Shown here: piece after piece, positions 49,490 through 63,192 of the stretch
Position numbering within the stretch: the stretch's first letter is position 1
Layout: each line of letters starts with the position of its first letter
DNA from: Karalla daura
Lineage: Eukaryota > Chordata > Actinopteri > Chaetodontiformes > Leiognathidae
Reading direction: 5' to 3'
DNA length: 64,000 nt
NCBI GenBank assembly: GCA_029224185.1
Contig: CM055199.1
Coordinates: 10,937,938 to 11,001,937, forward strand
Program-made: the position numbers and the translations under genes
The notes under the pieces: generated by a model
Seen by the model: the letters and a program-made list of their open reading frames with translations, nothing else
What the model was told of the DNA's origin: nothing
Database searches by the model: none

Positions 49490-52244
49490 GTGGGGGCTGG
49501 GGTGAAGGGCGGCGGGGAACGTCTCCTTACTATTAGGCAGTGTGCCTTGTGGCAGTGTGGATGGTGTGCTGCCAGATCTATGTTGTGCACAGGATCACAT
49601 TACAGGCCTCGGAGACGGGGCACAGAGCATGGAAGCAGCAGGATCAGGCTGAGCACGCAAGCATGGGAATGCTCATGAATCGACAGAACTTTTTACTCTG
49701 GGCAGGAAACACAAATCTGCAGATGTTGAACAGCTGGGCCACATCAGAGACCACTGCATGGGAAATAAGTCCTCATGAAATACGGTATACAATTCACACT
49801 GCTGAGTTTTACATTTAATAGCCTGTAAGAGACAGCGCTACTGTAGGGGTCGTGAAACTCAGGATAGCAAATTGGATTTCTGAGTGGAGAGGCCGAGGGG
49901 AACTGAAATTCAATGTTCCTTTTCCTGCGATATTGTATTTTTTTCCCCTGCTGTGCATATTCTAAACCTCAAAAAGGTGCAGCGGACCTCCAATGCATAT
50001 TTATTTCCTGTTTTGAAGATGAGATGGAAGCCAAGTGGAGCAGGGGAAGACATAAGAGGACTTTGCAATTTGAAAGATGCAGGCAGATAGGAACGGAAAA
50101 TACTACTTTCATTGTCTTGTCCGAGGCAGATGGTATCTGAGATGATGTGATGTGTGCAAGCCAAGTGCGCGCCCCTTGAGACGTGAGGAAAGAGTGAAAA
50201 ACCCCAAATTAACATGACATGGTAATTCCCATGAAGTGACTGATATTGAGCAACTTTTTATGCAAGCTGGTGTAAGTTTTTGTTTTCTGGTAAAATATGA
50301 GTGTTTTCTCCCCAATCTGATGGAACTGAATTACACGTTAGAGCACTTGACTGGCTGTCACAGTCAGTTACTGCGCACCGCTGTCAAACTACTGGAAACA
50401 GCGTAAACATGATGTTTGAGTCATCTACAATCATCCTCATCATCAGTCCACTCGATGTTGATGCTTTTATTTTTCTACCTTTTGAAAACCTCTACCGATA
50501 ACTCCAACCACATATTTGTGATACTCATAAAAATCGCCAATATAACATCACAAGCGTTTGCCTTGAGTGCATAAGCTGTGACCCCAGCGGTGCAATGAGT
50601 TCAATAGCATCAAAGCCTTTGAAAGGAAGCAGCTGTGACGCTTATCAGATGAGTTTCAGAAAGCTTTTCTCAACCGATTTTCAATAAAATGCAGCAAGAC
50701 TAAACATATATCATCAATGCTGACCTTATTAACTGAATTATAGATGAGGCACGTGGGACAGCATACATTGCGATGCTTGGCCGCGAAAAGATTACTGTAT
50801 GTTTTACAGTACGTAAAGTACTGGACACAGACTCTGATGACATTTCCACCTGGCTGACCTGTGAATTCAATTTCCCTGTACATGCACCATCCCATTATTC
50901 ATGACAACTGTATCGTCTTAATGTAATATTTAGTAGACGTGTCAGTATTGTAGCGTTAAGCGAGTGTAGCCTCCATATGTTCATCTTTATATGCACTAAA
51001 GCCAGGACGGCCTGTACACAGTCAAAATGAATCACTTCGACCCACTACTTTTTGGACTTGGAGGGACTATTACACGCCTTTGGCGCAACACTGGGTCAGT
51101 CACACATAAATCAAGAAACAAGATTTGAGAAATTATGCTATTTTGGATAATTTCAGCCTCTCATATGGTTACATTTCACACAATTACATAATCAAACTCA
51201 AATGACATCTATATCTGGATCGCTTGCACATGTATCCAGACGCATTACGCGCAACTTGCCCAGCCTGTCACAAGTGATAATGATCATTACAAACCCATCG
51301 GTTTGTTCCACACAGCATGCAGCATGCTTTATAGACAGATTTGATCTTTCTGACTGGTGGTTGAAGGGTTTTGGACTCAGTCGAGCAGTTGAGACTTGGC
51401 AATCACTGTAACATCTGAAACTACTCCTAATCTTAGTTCCCAGAAAGTGGTTGGGAAATGCCATATTGCTGTGCAGCCTCACTCGGTCAGCCAGTAAATT
51501 GTGTTTTTTGTGAGGTGCCAATGTGATAACTTTTGGCATGTGTACAGAAGTCTGGTCAGTTAACAGTAAACAATGATGCTGTGGCCTGAGCAGAAAAAGG
51601 CTGCTTCTGGGGTAAATGAGTCATGAGATTTATGTATCATATGAGTCAAACTCATCTCTGAGGAAAAGAAATGCAGTACATCTGATTTTTTTTAAAGTTG
51701 TGATACAGGCTGCCTGACCAACCTGTTCATTCAAGAAATATTAAGTCCACCTGAGCCCCGGGATTCTGCCTTGAGTCCGGTCCGCATTACTGTGTTTTAT
51801 GCATCCTTCCTGCTGTCTTCATAGCGCTTTACGACAGCTCTCATTCCAGTTCATAAAATGAAGAATGAAAGCTTTAAATCTAAATCCCCCATGGGAGGTA
51901 TAAATGGCCTCTATAGCCAGACATTGCCTCTGCTGTCATACCAATGAGCTGCTACACTGTTTGAAGTTGTTAAAAAGAAAGTTTAACTTCTTCACTTGGG
52001 CCTGACTTGCATTTTTGTTCATGTCACACTGACATTACTGCTGTTTGATAAGGTTGATATATCACACAGGCTGTTGTACTTCTTTCACAGTAACACTGTG
52101 TGAATTGGTACACTATGGAGTTTGCCACACATCTATACTGTGGGTGCCTGTGAGCTTTGTTAGCTCTACATGCACCTCCAATTTCCATGATCTCCAAAAG
52201 TCATTGCATCGCATGGACTCACTTTAGCTTCGTATCTGTCCCCG

Positions 52245-52480
52245 CTTTGACAGAGGACCTTTCCTTGTGGGTTTGCATGTTCTCCCAGTGACTGCGTGGG
52301 TTTTCTCAGGGTACTCTGGTTTCCTCCCACAGTCCAAAGATGTCCATGTTTAGGTTGTTTGGAGTTGCAAAGTTGTCCCTTGGTGTGAGTGAGATAGTAA
52401 ATGGTGTGTGTGTCAGGTGGTGGCTCATACTGCTCGTCCCAAAGCAGGAAAGATAATGGATGGATGGATGGATTGTATTT
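52245..52480 (+). mobile_element. Teleost LINE/SINE 3' remnant, plus orientation
   Basis: Contains GGGTTTGCATGTTCTCCCAG, then TGCGTGGGTTTTCTCAGGGT, TTTCCTCCCACAGTCCAAAG and AAAGTTGTCCCTTGGTGTGA in the usual order, and ends in a (ATGG)n tail at about 52457..52473. This ordered block is among the commonest dispersed repeats in teleost genomes, generally attached to L2-like non-LTR elements. No reverse-transcriptase coding sequence remains. Confidence 0.75.
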
Positions 52481-54484
52481 TAAGTGCTCAGGATTGCAAC
52501 GTTCTCTCCAAACTCTACGTTCAGCTGATTCAAAGTCTGAATTTGAAAGGCGTGCACTTGAAATTTGTTGATAAAGTTGATCACTGATGGTGAAAAGTTT
52601 GAAAAGTATAATTAGGACATTTCTTTGAGTTTTGCCTGCCAGGCAACTGCCTCTCACAAATGCAGTCACAAGTTGCTCCCTGAGAACTGCTTCACATCTC
52701 TCAGCCAGTCTACACAGCAGCCTTTGCTAAAACCTAATTACAGTCACTACAGCTTTGTAGATTTTAATTATGTGGTAGTTTTCATGCCGCAATATGAGCA
52801 CACAAAATTAGCATTTACACAGGAGGCTGCTGTTAATAAGTTAATAATAACAGCAGAGATTATCTCCAATGCTTCAACAACTGCTCCAGCGGATTGATCA
52901 ACATGTCGTAGTCTTTGTCAAACGCTGCTCTGAAAAGACAAGAAATCAGACCTGGTGTGTATCTGCATGTCATCTGAAGATGCAGATTTTTTTTTTAGTA
53001 GGGGTAATTTCAGTGCTGCTCACTTAACGCTCATTAATTGCTCTTTGTGGTTTTGCCGATGCTTTGTTGAATTGTTGCAGTGATCAAAGAATAATGTCTG
53101 AAGATATAAAGTCCAGATATGAAAAAAAGACGTTAATTAAGCTTACCAGTGCCTGTTTGGCATCAGCGGGTCTGTTGTTGCCATTGGATTTAATTGCAGG
53201 CATCAAATGACTCTGGTGTCCCTCCAGAGGCAGTTATCTGATTTCCTGACATCAAACACAGGAATCATCCAGAGAAAGCATTTGACACAATATCATGTCC
53301 CAAAATAAACAGAAACTCAACGGCTAAACACTTACATCGAAGCTGATGTCATGTTGAATTAAAGATTTCAGAAATCAGTGGTGAGTGTTAATGGATGCAG
53401 TTGGAAAAACATCAGTCAAACTTGCTATGCTAGTCATCCTTTGATGGCTCTTCTCTGATGTTCAGCTCCCAGTTGAAAATATCTGCTCCATCAACAAAAC
53501 TCATTCAGTCCAAAATAAATGGAAGCCACACTGAACCATTACCAGATAGAAGTCACTTTTCATTTCCCTCAGACATATTTGTGGAAAACACAAGAGAGCA
53601 AACTGTGATCTCTTCCCCTCATATCCCAGTGCCTGTGGGAATGGCCCTGTGCATGACTACCACGGTGACCAGAGGATGGCAGTCTTGTAACAGCTGTAAA
53701 ATGATTGTTTACAGCATAATATCCCCGAGTAGGAAGGGAAGATAAATAAAGCAGCGGCTCACCAGGATGTACCAAAGAGACTGTGCCAGACAAATGCGCA
53801 CCTGTGAACTCCCTGCGGCAAACCGCAACAACAGGAGAATAGATAATGCTCCAGCAAAACACTTTCTTGACTGTCTATGACACATGTAAATATATACAAA
53901 ACTTTTTAAGCCATTGTCAGTTTTGAATGGCACAAATAATTTGAAATTAGTGATGCTTCAATGTCAGCTTTTCTGTCAGTATTGCATCATCTATTCATTT
54001 AAAAGACTTTTTAAATTATTATATGTGTGTGAAGGCATATAGGAACAACTATGGTTGTCCTTTAGCGATGAAAGGCATTTTGCAGCATATATACAAGAAA
54101 AGGTATCATTAAACTAATGTTATAGTCCTTGGCATTTGGTAGAATGGAAATAAATGTGTCACAAGCCATTATTCATTAAAGTTAATGATATAACACGTGG
54201 CAATGTTAATGGCTGCATTTACAACCAGTGCACTTCAATTTTTAATGCCATACTGAAGTGGGAAGATAACAGCTTGATGTCTAAAAGTAGCTGTACTTAT
54301 ACACTTAAGCACTACATTCACTCTATATTGTGTTTAATGTGGAAGCATAAAACGTACAGCACTAAAGCACGTATGAGTCCATTCATATATTTCTCTGGTG
54401 ATGGTTTGAGTATCGTCATTCCTTCTGACCTGTCTGCCCCAGTGTCTGCAAGATTTGCACTTTTTTCTCTGCGAACAATTATCA

Positions 54485-54745
54485 CATGCTGCCAAAGCTC
54501 CACCCATCCATTCATTACTGTATCTTACCTGCTTTTACCCAAACAGTGTCACATCATTCACTCTCATACTCACACTCACACCTAGGGGCAATTTAAGGTC
54601 TGCACGTCGATGCAAGTCCTGCAAGTTTGCAAGTCCAGTTGACTTTAACATGCAGGGTTTTGGACTGTGAAGAAACCCACTCAGACATGGGGGGACCATA
54701 TAGAGGGGTCCTTGGTTTGACTGGGATTCAGACCAAGGACCTTCT
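54485..54745 (-). mobile_element. Teleost LINE/SINE 3' remnant, minus orientation
   Basis: The same element as at 52245..52480 but inverted. Read on the minus strand it has GCAAGAAGGTCCTTGGTCTG, GTGGGTTTCTTCACAGTCCA, CATGTTAAAG and AAATTGCCCCTAGGTGTGAG, and ends in a diverged ATGGATGG tail. It extends further toward the element's 5' side than the other copy. A tRNA B-box-like sequence (GGTCTGAATCC on the minus strand) is at 54734..54724. Confidence 0.75.
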
Positions 54746-55632
54746 TGCTATGAGCTATCCACCAATGAACTATGTTCCATAGCTCTATGTTCCAGTTCTA
54801 AGTTCCTAGCTCATAGCTACAACACAAGTGGTCATTGAAGCAGCCACAACAAATGTTCAGAAAAGTCAATGCAGGCAAAACATTGCAAATAGCATAAGAT
54901 GAATGATCTATCGATATCCCCATCACCTGGCGTCATTGGTCACTTTTGGCTCCTTGGGCACTTTAGCGATCAGAGAGCATTGATTTTCTGTAAACTGCTC
55001 TTTGCTGAGACAGGAAGATGAAGAGTGTGACCCTGAGCCTCCTCCACCTCAGTGAGCCAAATGGTTAAATCAAAGTGGGCCTGGGGAGGAGAGGGGAATT
55101 ATGGGTGATGCTGAAGATTGTACCGAGCCTAACTGGTTGGGAATCAATTTTCTGAGATTAAAGAGCAATCCTTAGTTTAATTAGGGAAGTGATCAGGGAT
55201 ACCTGTGCAGAGGCTCCCCTTAGACCCTGCAGCCATAAACCAGCCAGAGGTTTGACGTCATACATGAAGAAGTAGTTTGCACTGTCTAACTTAACTCACA
55301 TCCCTGATATATTTTTGATATACAGTAAATGTCAATACAACTCAATAGCCACTTCACCTAGCACATGATTAGAACCACAAAAGACGATGTTGGTGTTCCT
55401 CCAACATCATATTGTATTCTTTTGCTCAGGAAATATTTGAAAAATTACATTGCTGAGATGCAAAAACTGTGACTTGTTGCTAACATTGTTCATGGGTTTT
55501 CATAATCTAAACCAAGTTGCACCACCTTCATCATCTTTTACTGTCTAATTGTAGAGAGCAGGTGCTTTTTACATTGTTTATATTTTCAATGCTGACGTGC
55601 ACTCTTGTTCTGTGGTAGTGTAAATATGTGTC

Positions 55633-55649
55633 TGTGTGTGTGTGTGCTT

Positions 55650-55690
<41 letters not shown>

Positions 55691-55700
55691 AGAGAGAGGG
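55633..55700. repeat. (GT)n followed by (GA)n compound microsatellite
   Basis: A short GT run (about 55633..55646) followed by about 16 GA units and a diverged GGGA tail. Confidence 0.85.
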
Positions 55701-58700
55701 GAGGCTTATGCCTCCCCTCTCTCTGTACTGAATGATGCTGAGGAGGAGATGGTTAAAGCGACACCAGCTCCGACCCACTAGGCCTTGTGCTCAGCCGCAC
55801 ATCTCCACCTCCACCACCTCGCCCTGGGTAGCAGCCACTGGAGGCAGATCCACCAGAACAATGGCCGCCTCCCACACCGCTCTTCATTAAAGGACAACTG
55901 ACAGCGGCTGCTGCCGAGAGGCCTGTGGAGAATTTTCCAAATCCCTGAATAGATCTCCCAGTCAATACCCATCTCGACCTTGAATTCCCAGTGTCGCTGT
56001 TCCAACGGAGTTCAACGAGTTTGACTCCAAAAATTGACCCTCCTGAATTAGATTCGACTTAATGAGCTGTGGGGAGAGTCGCTTCGGGCTGACGGTGCAA
56101 TGGGACCATTAATCTGCCTGTGGAGCAGAGGAGAGAAACCCATCCCCTCAGTCAACACTACTGACGTGGAGTTAAAGGTGGAGGATCCTGATCATGTAAC
56201 GTGATTTGGTGAGGGAACCTGGATCATCCTTTGTCTCCTGGGGTGTTCATATCTACATGTGTGTGTGTGGTGGTGATTTTATTAGTATTTTTGAATGGAT
56301 TGCTCTGACACTCACATGTCAGTCAAAGACCTGTGAAAGTGCTGGTCTCAGCACTTATGATGGAGACACATGAGCATGTAGCATAAAGCACTGCTCTGTC
56401 CTGTAACAAACGAGGTAAATATCCCAGTCATAGTAAGAGTTAAAAACCAGTGAATGGGGCTTTACAGCTCAGCGACAAGCCATTCATACCAGCTTAAAGT
56501 TAAAGAACCAAACTTCTCTTCTGATTTGATCTCGTTTTATCCATTTTTACTCACTAACAACTTAATCACATTTACTTCATCAGACTCGAAGCATTAAAAA
56601 ATCTTTCTAAATGATGTATTAACATTTAGAACTTAGAACATTTAATGGTTTATTCATGACTGCATTACTACCAAAACAGGAGACTAAAGGGATTTTTCAC
56701 AACCTATCAGCGCAACCGTTGTTCCTCTTATTAATGACTCAGTAGTGCGCCATGTAACATTGATGAATCATTTATTTACCATCAATAACTTTATAAATAT
56801 TAAATTGGAGCAGCACCAGTTGTTCTGTTGTATCTCAAAATAGCTCAATGTGTTGCTTTACTACTGGGTACTCACACGTGTCGGTTTGCACCGCAGCTGT
56901 GGATAGAAATGAAATATGTGCACATGTGGCCAGTTGAACACCATTTATTATAAAGCAGAGCTAATCAGAGTTCAGAGCAGGTGTGATAGGAGACATGCCC
57001 TCAGCTAATATTGATAAGCGATACAAACGACCCAGCCTGGTCAATCAGACTAAATGTCTCGTCCCCACTGTTGTGGTGCAGCCACTGGTCCTCAGCCCTT
57101 GTGCGCGTGGCCTGATCCATCATCCTGACTGCACACGGAGGAGGGATGAAGCATGCAGAAAAGCTACGCCGAGGGATTTAACTTTGTTACCTCCAGAGGC
57201 CATAAATCTCCAGCAGTCGCCATCCAGATATCCAGGGAGCGAGATCGAGTTAAACTTAACCCAGAGCAATACAGCCTGTGTCCATTGTCACACGATGGAA
57301 GCAGTAGCACCCGTGGATCGTGGTAACATGATTAGTGATGAGGGATGTACAAGCATCATGGTGAAAATAGCAACATGACACAGGTGCATGTCCGCGAGGT
57401 TATCTCACAACTCGTTGGGATTTTCACCAGTTGCATTAGTCTGCAAAGTGATGATACAGTCACATAATAAAGTACCCATCTGGTCTGGAGAGAAAAAAAA
57501 ACCTGCCAATCAATCCTAAATTAATAAATTAAGTCAGTTTGCTGGATTTATGGGGCTGAATACGACAGGACTTGAATATAATGACAGTTTTTCTGTTGAT
57601 AACTATTTTTCGATGCTCTTTCATGTGACGGCTTATTTTCAAGGATTTTTGGTCTGATGTTTTTTTCTGACACCTTATTGGTTTCACAGATGTTTTTACG
57701 AGGACCGACAAATGAAATTTCCCTGAGACTTTATGCTGTTTCATCTAAGGTCTAAGGTTGAAACCTCGTACTACAGATGTTAGGATGTACTAAAATGTAC
57801 ATCCTAGTAGTAGGGATGTCATGGTCTAATTTGTTCTAATATGTCTGTAGAGGACTTTAAAGCATTCTCAAACCAATAGCCAACTTGTGTAATGATAATA
57901 GATGGAGAAACACACATGACCAGTAGCAGAAATCCTGTGTTGTATTTTCAAAGCTCATTTGGTATTCAACAAGCTGCATCCTGGACGTGCCTTGTACGAC
58001 TAGATGGAGAGCCTCACTGTAGCAGTCACAGTCATGTTGGCTGGTACATTGATTGCTCTTTAACCATATACCACAAGGTCAAAGGTCGAGTGGCTTCTCA
58101 TTCATGAGCTCCGTGTATAGGACAATTTGCTGATTGAGTTTTGGCGACACGCCCGCAGCGTCCGCTGTCAGGCTGCATTAACTCATGTCAGCACGAGGCC
58201 ACGTGTGGAGCTGCTGACCTTCAGAAAAATGGATACCTCGTTAGCTGCTTATGAAAATTTCATGTTCAGGAACACTTCTAGTTACATGTCACAGCTATGT
58301 GATACCGAGGGTGATCGCCCGCTGGGTTCCACATGCATGTGACTGGTGATTTGTGTCAGTTTGCGCTCCGCTCTGTGCATGTGTTTAACCACTTTGCTCT
58401 GAAAGCATGTTCGAACACGCGTGAAACATACAGCAGCGAGTGAGCTGGCATGGCGGAGAGGCCGCGCTCTGTGGACGTCTATTTTTAAAAACGCAGTCTG
58501 GTCATTGTATATTTTATTCATATGCGGACTGGCATCCTTAAAAGAGAACAAGCAGACACATTTGCCAATTACCTCCTCGAGGCGAGTCAACTTTGCTGCC
58601 GGCGGGAGGAGAGGAAAAACTCTAGTAAGCCTTTCCAGGCTCTGTGAGACTTCGTAAGCAGGTGACTGTTTTTCTTTGCATGGAGACAACAAAGAAAGGT

Positions 58701-61700
58701 CAAATGAGGCTTCAAAGGACATTATGATATTTTATCTCATGTGCAGCCACAATGGATACGGCGCTCGCTGCTGTTGTGTAAGAAAATCTATAACAAGAAT
58801 AGAAAAATCAGACTGTTCTCTGGCCCGGTCACACATTCTTTGCTTAAAAATGTGATTATTCATCCTGTAAATCTGCCGCGATGGGATTATTTACTCTTTT
58901 GTTTTATTATTCCTTTCTCCCCTTCATTCTCTCTCTGACTCATTCTCTAATTAAAGCCATACATTACCACTGAGACCTGCTGATCAAAGCTATTAAATAT
59001 TTACGGAGCTCTCAAACATGACATTTGCAGGCCAACACGCCACGCAGTCACAGCCCAGCTCACTATATTCTAATGACAGCCTCTTTTTTTATTTTTTTTT
59101 CTGCCCAACAGCCACGCTTTCTCTCCCCGCGCTGCACGAGTCAGGTTATCTTTAGTGCACATTGAATATTTATACAGCAAGTGGCTGGGGAGTCGGTCAC
59201 TGATCTCTAAGGTGACTTGCTGAGCCACCGTGTGAGGTGCTGCTGCGCCGGGCCTGGCCTGGGATGGAGTCACATGGGACATATTGTCTCCTCGGTGTGT
59301 CCTTTTATTCCGCTCTGGAAAAGGATTATGTTTTGTGGTTCGGTGTCTATACCACAAGCGCCGAGGTGAGGAGTCAGCTGTTGGAGTCGGGCAGTTATGG
59401 TCAAACTTGCCCTGTCTCTCTCTCTCAAAAAAAAAAACACATCATCTCTCGGCATCAAAATCAAAACCGGCATCTAAAAATAGAAAGCACAGCCTTGCGT
59501 ACACTTAAGCTGCAGAGACTGAGCGCCACTGTACTGTAACAGAGAAATCCCTTGTCGCGGCGCATGTAAAAACAAATAACGAGAAGGGTTTGAGGATCTA
59601 ATGAACGTGATAATTGGAGTCGCTGGCTGCAGCTATTCTCCTGAAATACTCAGAGGTTAGGGGCGAGGAGGGCAAGGAAGTGATTTGCGTCCAGGGACGC
59701 TGTGAATGTTAATCATGTTGTCTGAGCCTCGTTCCGCCGTCATGATTGGGGGGGCAATTAGAGACGATATTAAAGGCGATACCAGAGACTTCCTGCCATG
59801 AAAGCTTTAAAGACATGGCTCCACCAGCTGAATCGTCTCCGCTGTGATCGTTTGACCGTGATGACACTGTCACACTGCCGTGCAGCGCGTGCGTCTGAAA
59901 TCTAAAGAGCCAGAGCTCGCATTGTCACCGCTCATGCATAAACTGTTGTCTTAATGTGGGTTATGGCTGCAAAGACTTTTAATGAGCTTACTGCTGTCAC
60001 AGAGCAAATTTCCCTTTGAGCTGAATTCCTCTTTAATGCAATAGCAGCTGATATGAAATAATATCTTCGACAAGTACCTGAGACATGAGAGGAGGCGACC
60101 GACGCATTATCACCACCATTTACATTTTGTGTTGCATAAACATCAAGGTTGTGCCATAAGAAAAGTAGGAGATGGGAGCAAACTTTCTCTGGCCTGCAGC
60201 TGCACAGACTTGTAAGAAAGTGTCCAATAATAAATGAGCAATTCCCAAAAGGCGTGGAGAAACTTTTTCTGGGCACTGGCATTTCATTGTTGAAGGCACA
60301 AAGCTGTCCGTGAACTGAATGTGTGAGATAAGTGCTTTGGAGCACAAACAAACTGAAACAAAAGAACATGAGGTGGAGATTGGTTCAGTAAGTAAGAGAG
60401 GGGGAGGAAGCACTTCTGGCATCCAAGGGCATCATAAACCGCAGCATGTGTCTGCACAACAATGCCAACAGGGGCGCAAATTCTCCACACACTGGGAATC
60501 GATTTCACACCAAGAGTGGAGGACTTGGAAAAGAGGCGTATCGGAGAGACACTGAAATACTGCATCTTGTGTTATTGGATTTGGAGCCCAGTTTTGGGGT
60601 TTTTTCCTTTTTTTTTCTTTCTGCACAGCATCTGCAAACTGGGGGATCCAAGCAAGCAAGCGTCCAAAAGCCAGACCAAGAAAGAACCTGTGGCCAGGGA
60701 AAAGAGAGAAAAGAGGAAAGGAGATTGTTCTGGGTTTTACTTTGGAATAAAATTCATGTCACAATAAGTGTAAAGAAACAAAAACTTTATTTGGTATGAC
60801 AAATAAATAACAGGGGAACAGTAAAAATGCTGGAAGTAAAAATAACACATGCTGCACGGTCTTGCCTAGGGGACTCCATCGCTGTGAACAAGTGTGAGAG
60901 ACAAACCTGTTCCATGTTTGCTTCTCTGAAGCTCATCCATATTTCATAGTGGACAACAAATGGAGACATCGCTGAGGGTCACAGAGGGGAGCAGCATTAG
61001 TCTGCAAACATCAGACCGGACCGGAGGCGGTGAATGGAAGCTGAAAATAGAGTCTTCAAAATAAATCCAATTCCTGAGTATTCGTGCACAGGGTTAACTG
61101 AGATGTTAAAAGTTATTTTATCTGTGTCTTTTTTAGAAGATTCATTCCTAAAAACAGCTGAAGACACGTGCGTGTTTATTTTAGACAGATCATCTTCCAG
61201 TGATTGATTCTCAGTGCCAAAAAAGGTTCTTCTGTTTTTCAGATCAATAAAGCGTTCTTGAGAATATTACAGGAATATGACAGTGATCCTAAAGGTCACT
61301 AGAATGGCTGAAATGAGTTTTCATCCTTGTTCCCTGTTTTTGATATAGAAGCTATGGAACACTGGTTTCACTGGGTTATATTCATATTATACAATATGAA
61401 CTGCACTGACAGCTTTCCTGCTACACTGCTTGAGCTTTACCTGTTGTGGGATAAATACAAACAAATTCTATTGTATTGTATTCTACTGCAAATGTTTCAG
61501 ATGTTTTAAAGCACACGCAACCAACAATCCTGTCTCTGCTGTGTGAATGAAACACTTCATCATGATTACCTGGCAGAAACACAAAGGCTTTACACTGATG
61601 AGCTGTCTTGCTGCCCCTCACATGAGCGATCACGTCACTTAGCATTCCCCAAACAAACAACAGAGCCTAACAAGTTTTGCCTGAACTAAGTGGCAACTGG

Positions 61701-62296
61701 AGTGATGCAGCGATGGAGCACGTACACATCCAGCCTCATATGTCTGAGTCAGAATCAGAGGAGGAGTCGGATGTTGAGGAAGCACCAGGAGCACGTACAC
61801 CGACATTTCACTGGAACATTCAGCAAACTGTTGCCTCACAGTCGTGTCCTTTCACTTACTTGTGTAATTGCAACATGCAAAGCATTTTGGAAGTGAGTGC
61901 AATGTGGTTTGCATCACTGTACTGTAAGTCATACTCCATAATTGCTCAGATTTAACTCTCAACAAAATGTATATGCACATGAGGAATTGATGCTGTACAT
62001 CTTTGGCCATACATCTTTTTTTGTTTTAGGTTTCTTCCGCCTGTGATTGCAGAATAACAGGGACATCATAGTAGGTCCATTGCTTCTATAGAAGATTACA
62101 TATGCCACTCAGCTGCCTCAATAAACTCAAATGTGTTTTATAACGACAACTATACTCAACAGTTGCCTCAAAGTGTTGCTCCCTCCTACGCATGGTCTGT
62201 AACCTTTTTCACACATAGATGCGATGTATTTTTTTGTAATGATTTTCCCTCATGGATATTCTGTTCAACTAAAAAAAATAACTAAAGTGTGTTTTT

Positions 62297-62480
<184 letters not shown>

Positions 62481-62599
62481 AATGTATAATACTATGAGCT
62501 TTAACACAAGAATCTAAGCTGCACCATAATAAAAACACAGATCATTCTTCCCATGATTATTGAAGAGATGTTGTTGATGATGTGAAATTCCACAAAGGC

Positions 62600-62692
62600 T
62601 TTTGTGAAGGCTCCCTCTCCCTCCTTCTCCCTCCCTCCCTCCTTCTCTCTCGCTCTCTCTCTCTCTTTCTCTCGCTCGCTCGCTCGCTCTTC
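62600..62692. repeat. Polypyrimidine tract (CT/CCT/CGCT)
   Basis: Plus strand almost entirely C/T with CCCT, CT and CGCT sub-repeats, about 155 bases upstream of the likely acceptor of the right-edge exon. Confidence 0.8.
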
Positions 62693-62853
62693 CCAACTAA
62701 TTGAATTCAGAGCATGTGATAGTAGTGACACGCCCCCTAGTGTCTCATGCGTGCCAGGCTCCTGGAGTTTCTGTAACCTTGCTCTGCGTCCGGGAGCATC
62801 ACTGGAGGAATGTGAATGTGGCTCTGATGTCCTCCTCTTGTTGCAGACTGTTG

Positions 62854-62883
62854 ATGCGGCCCCGAGGGTATCTCGCATGGTGA
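62854..62883 (+). promoter_or_regulatory. Nine-codon upstream ORF in the right-edge gene
   Basis: An ATG seven bases into the predicted exon opens a nine-codon frame ending in TGA at 62881..62883. The main start chosen for this gene is 48 bases further on. The uORF overlaps another in-frame candidate start at 62877. It may tune translation; that is inference. Confidence 0.35.
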
Positions 62884-62930
62884 TCAGGGCTCGTCATCAT
62901 CTTCTCCTCCTCATCACCTCTGGACCGACC

Positions 62931-63132
62931 ATGATCAGCAGCGAGAGCGTCTTGGAGAGCGGGGAGCAGCCTTGCATCCTGCTGGAGCCGCTCAAAAATA
63001 CGCATCTGCCTGGTAAGGCGACGCCGACCGGGGGTAGCAAAGTGACAGCCAACGGGGTGCACGACATAGAGGACCGCATCCTGAGGATCACAGGCTACTA
63101 CGGCTATAACCCGGGCTACTCCAGTCATAGAA
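62931..63132 (+). CDS. First coding exon of an unidentified vertebrate gene (partial)
   Basis: The exon is inferred to run from 62847 (after CCTCTTGTTGCAG) to 63132 (before GTGAGTG, a near-perfect donor, phase 1). From the ATG at 62931 (A at -3) it encodes 67 residues plus one base. The acidic N-terminus starts MISSESVLESGEQPC, followed by a basic/polar linker and then DIEDRILRITGYYGYNPGYS, which looks like a conserved cytosolic segment. There is no signal peptide or membrane span within the exon. An in-frame Met at 62877 would add 18 residues including a short leucine run, but its start context is poorer. I do not recognise the family. It diverges from pgf across 25 kb and continues beyond the right edge. 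Confidence 0.6.
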
Positions 63133-63155
63133 GTGAGTGAACACTATAAAGTGCG

Positions 63156-63192
63156 ACAGTCTCACCCCTGTCTCTGCCAGGGGTGAGACTGT
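63156..63192 (+). other. Perfect 15-bp hairpin just after a splice donor
   Basis: ACAGTCTCACCCCTG (63156..63170) and its exact reverse complement (63178..63192) are separated by a 7-base loop. One mismatch then two more pairs extend the stem outward. It begins 23 bases past the donor at 63133. Confidence 0.85.

Noticed and set aside
52166..52669. 167-codon open frame on the minus strand
   Set aside because: Much of it is antisense to the retroposon remnant at 52245..52480; the rest has no similarity I recognise.
54154..54585. 143-codon open frame on the plus strand
   Set aside because: Its C-terminal part lies in the inverted retroposon remnant and a CACACT-rich run, and the rest is unrecognisable.
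54707..54741. tRNA-like B box considered as a tRNA gene
   Set aside because: Only a diverged B box and a 10-bp stem are present; no A box or cloverleaf fits. It is part of the dispersed repeat.
58282..58722. 146-codon open frame on the minus strand
   Set aside because: No recognisable domain or splice context; treated as chance.
59932..60369. 145-codon open frame on the minus strand
   Set aside because: No recognisable domain or splice context; treated as chance.
62604..62930. Upstream extension of the right-edge coding exon through the polypyrimidine tract
   Set aside because: The frame is open but the sequence is a CT repeat, and a good splice acceptor at 62845..62846 explains the exon start better.
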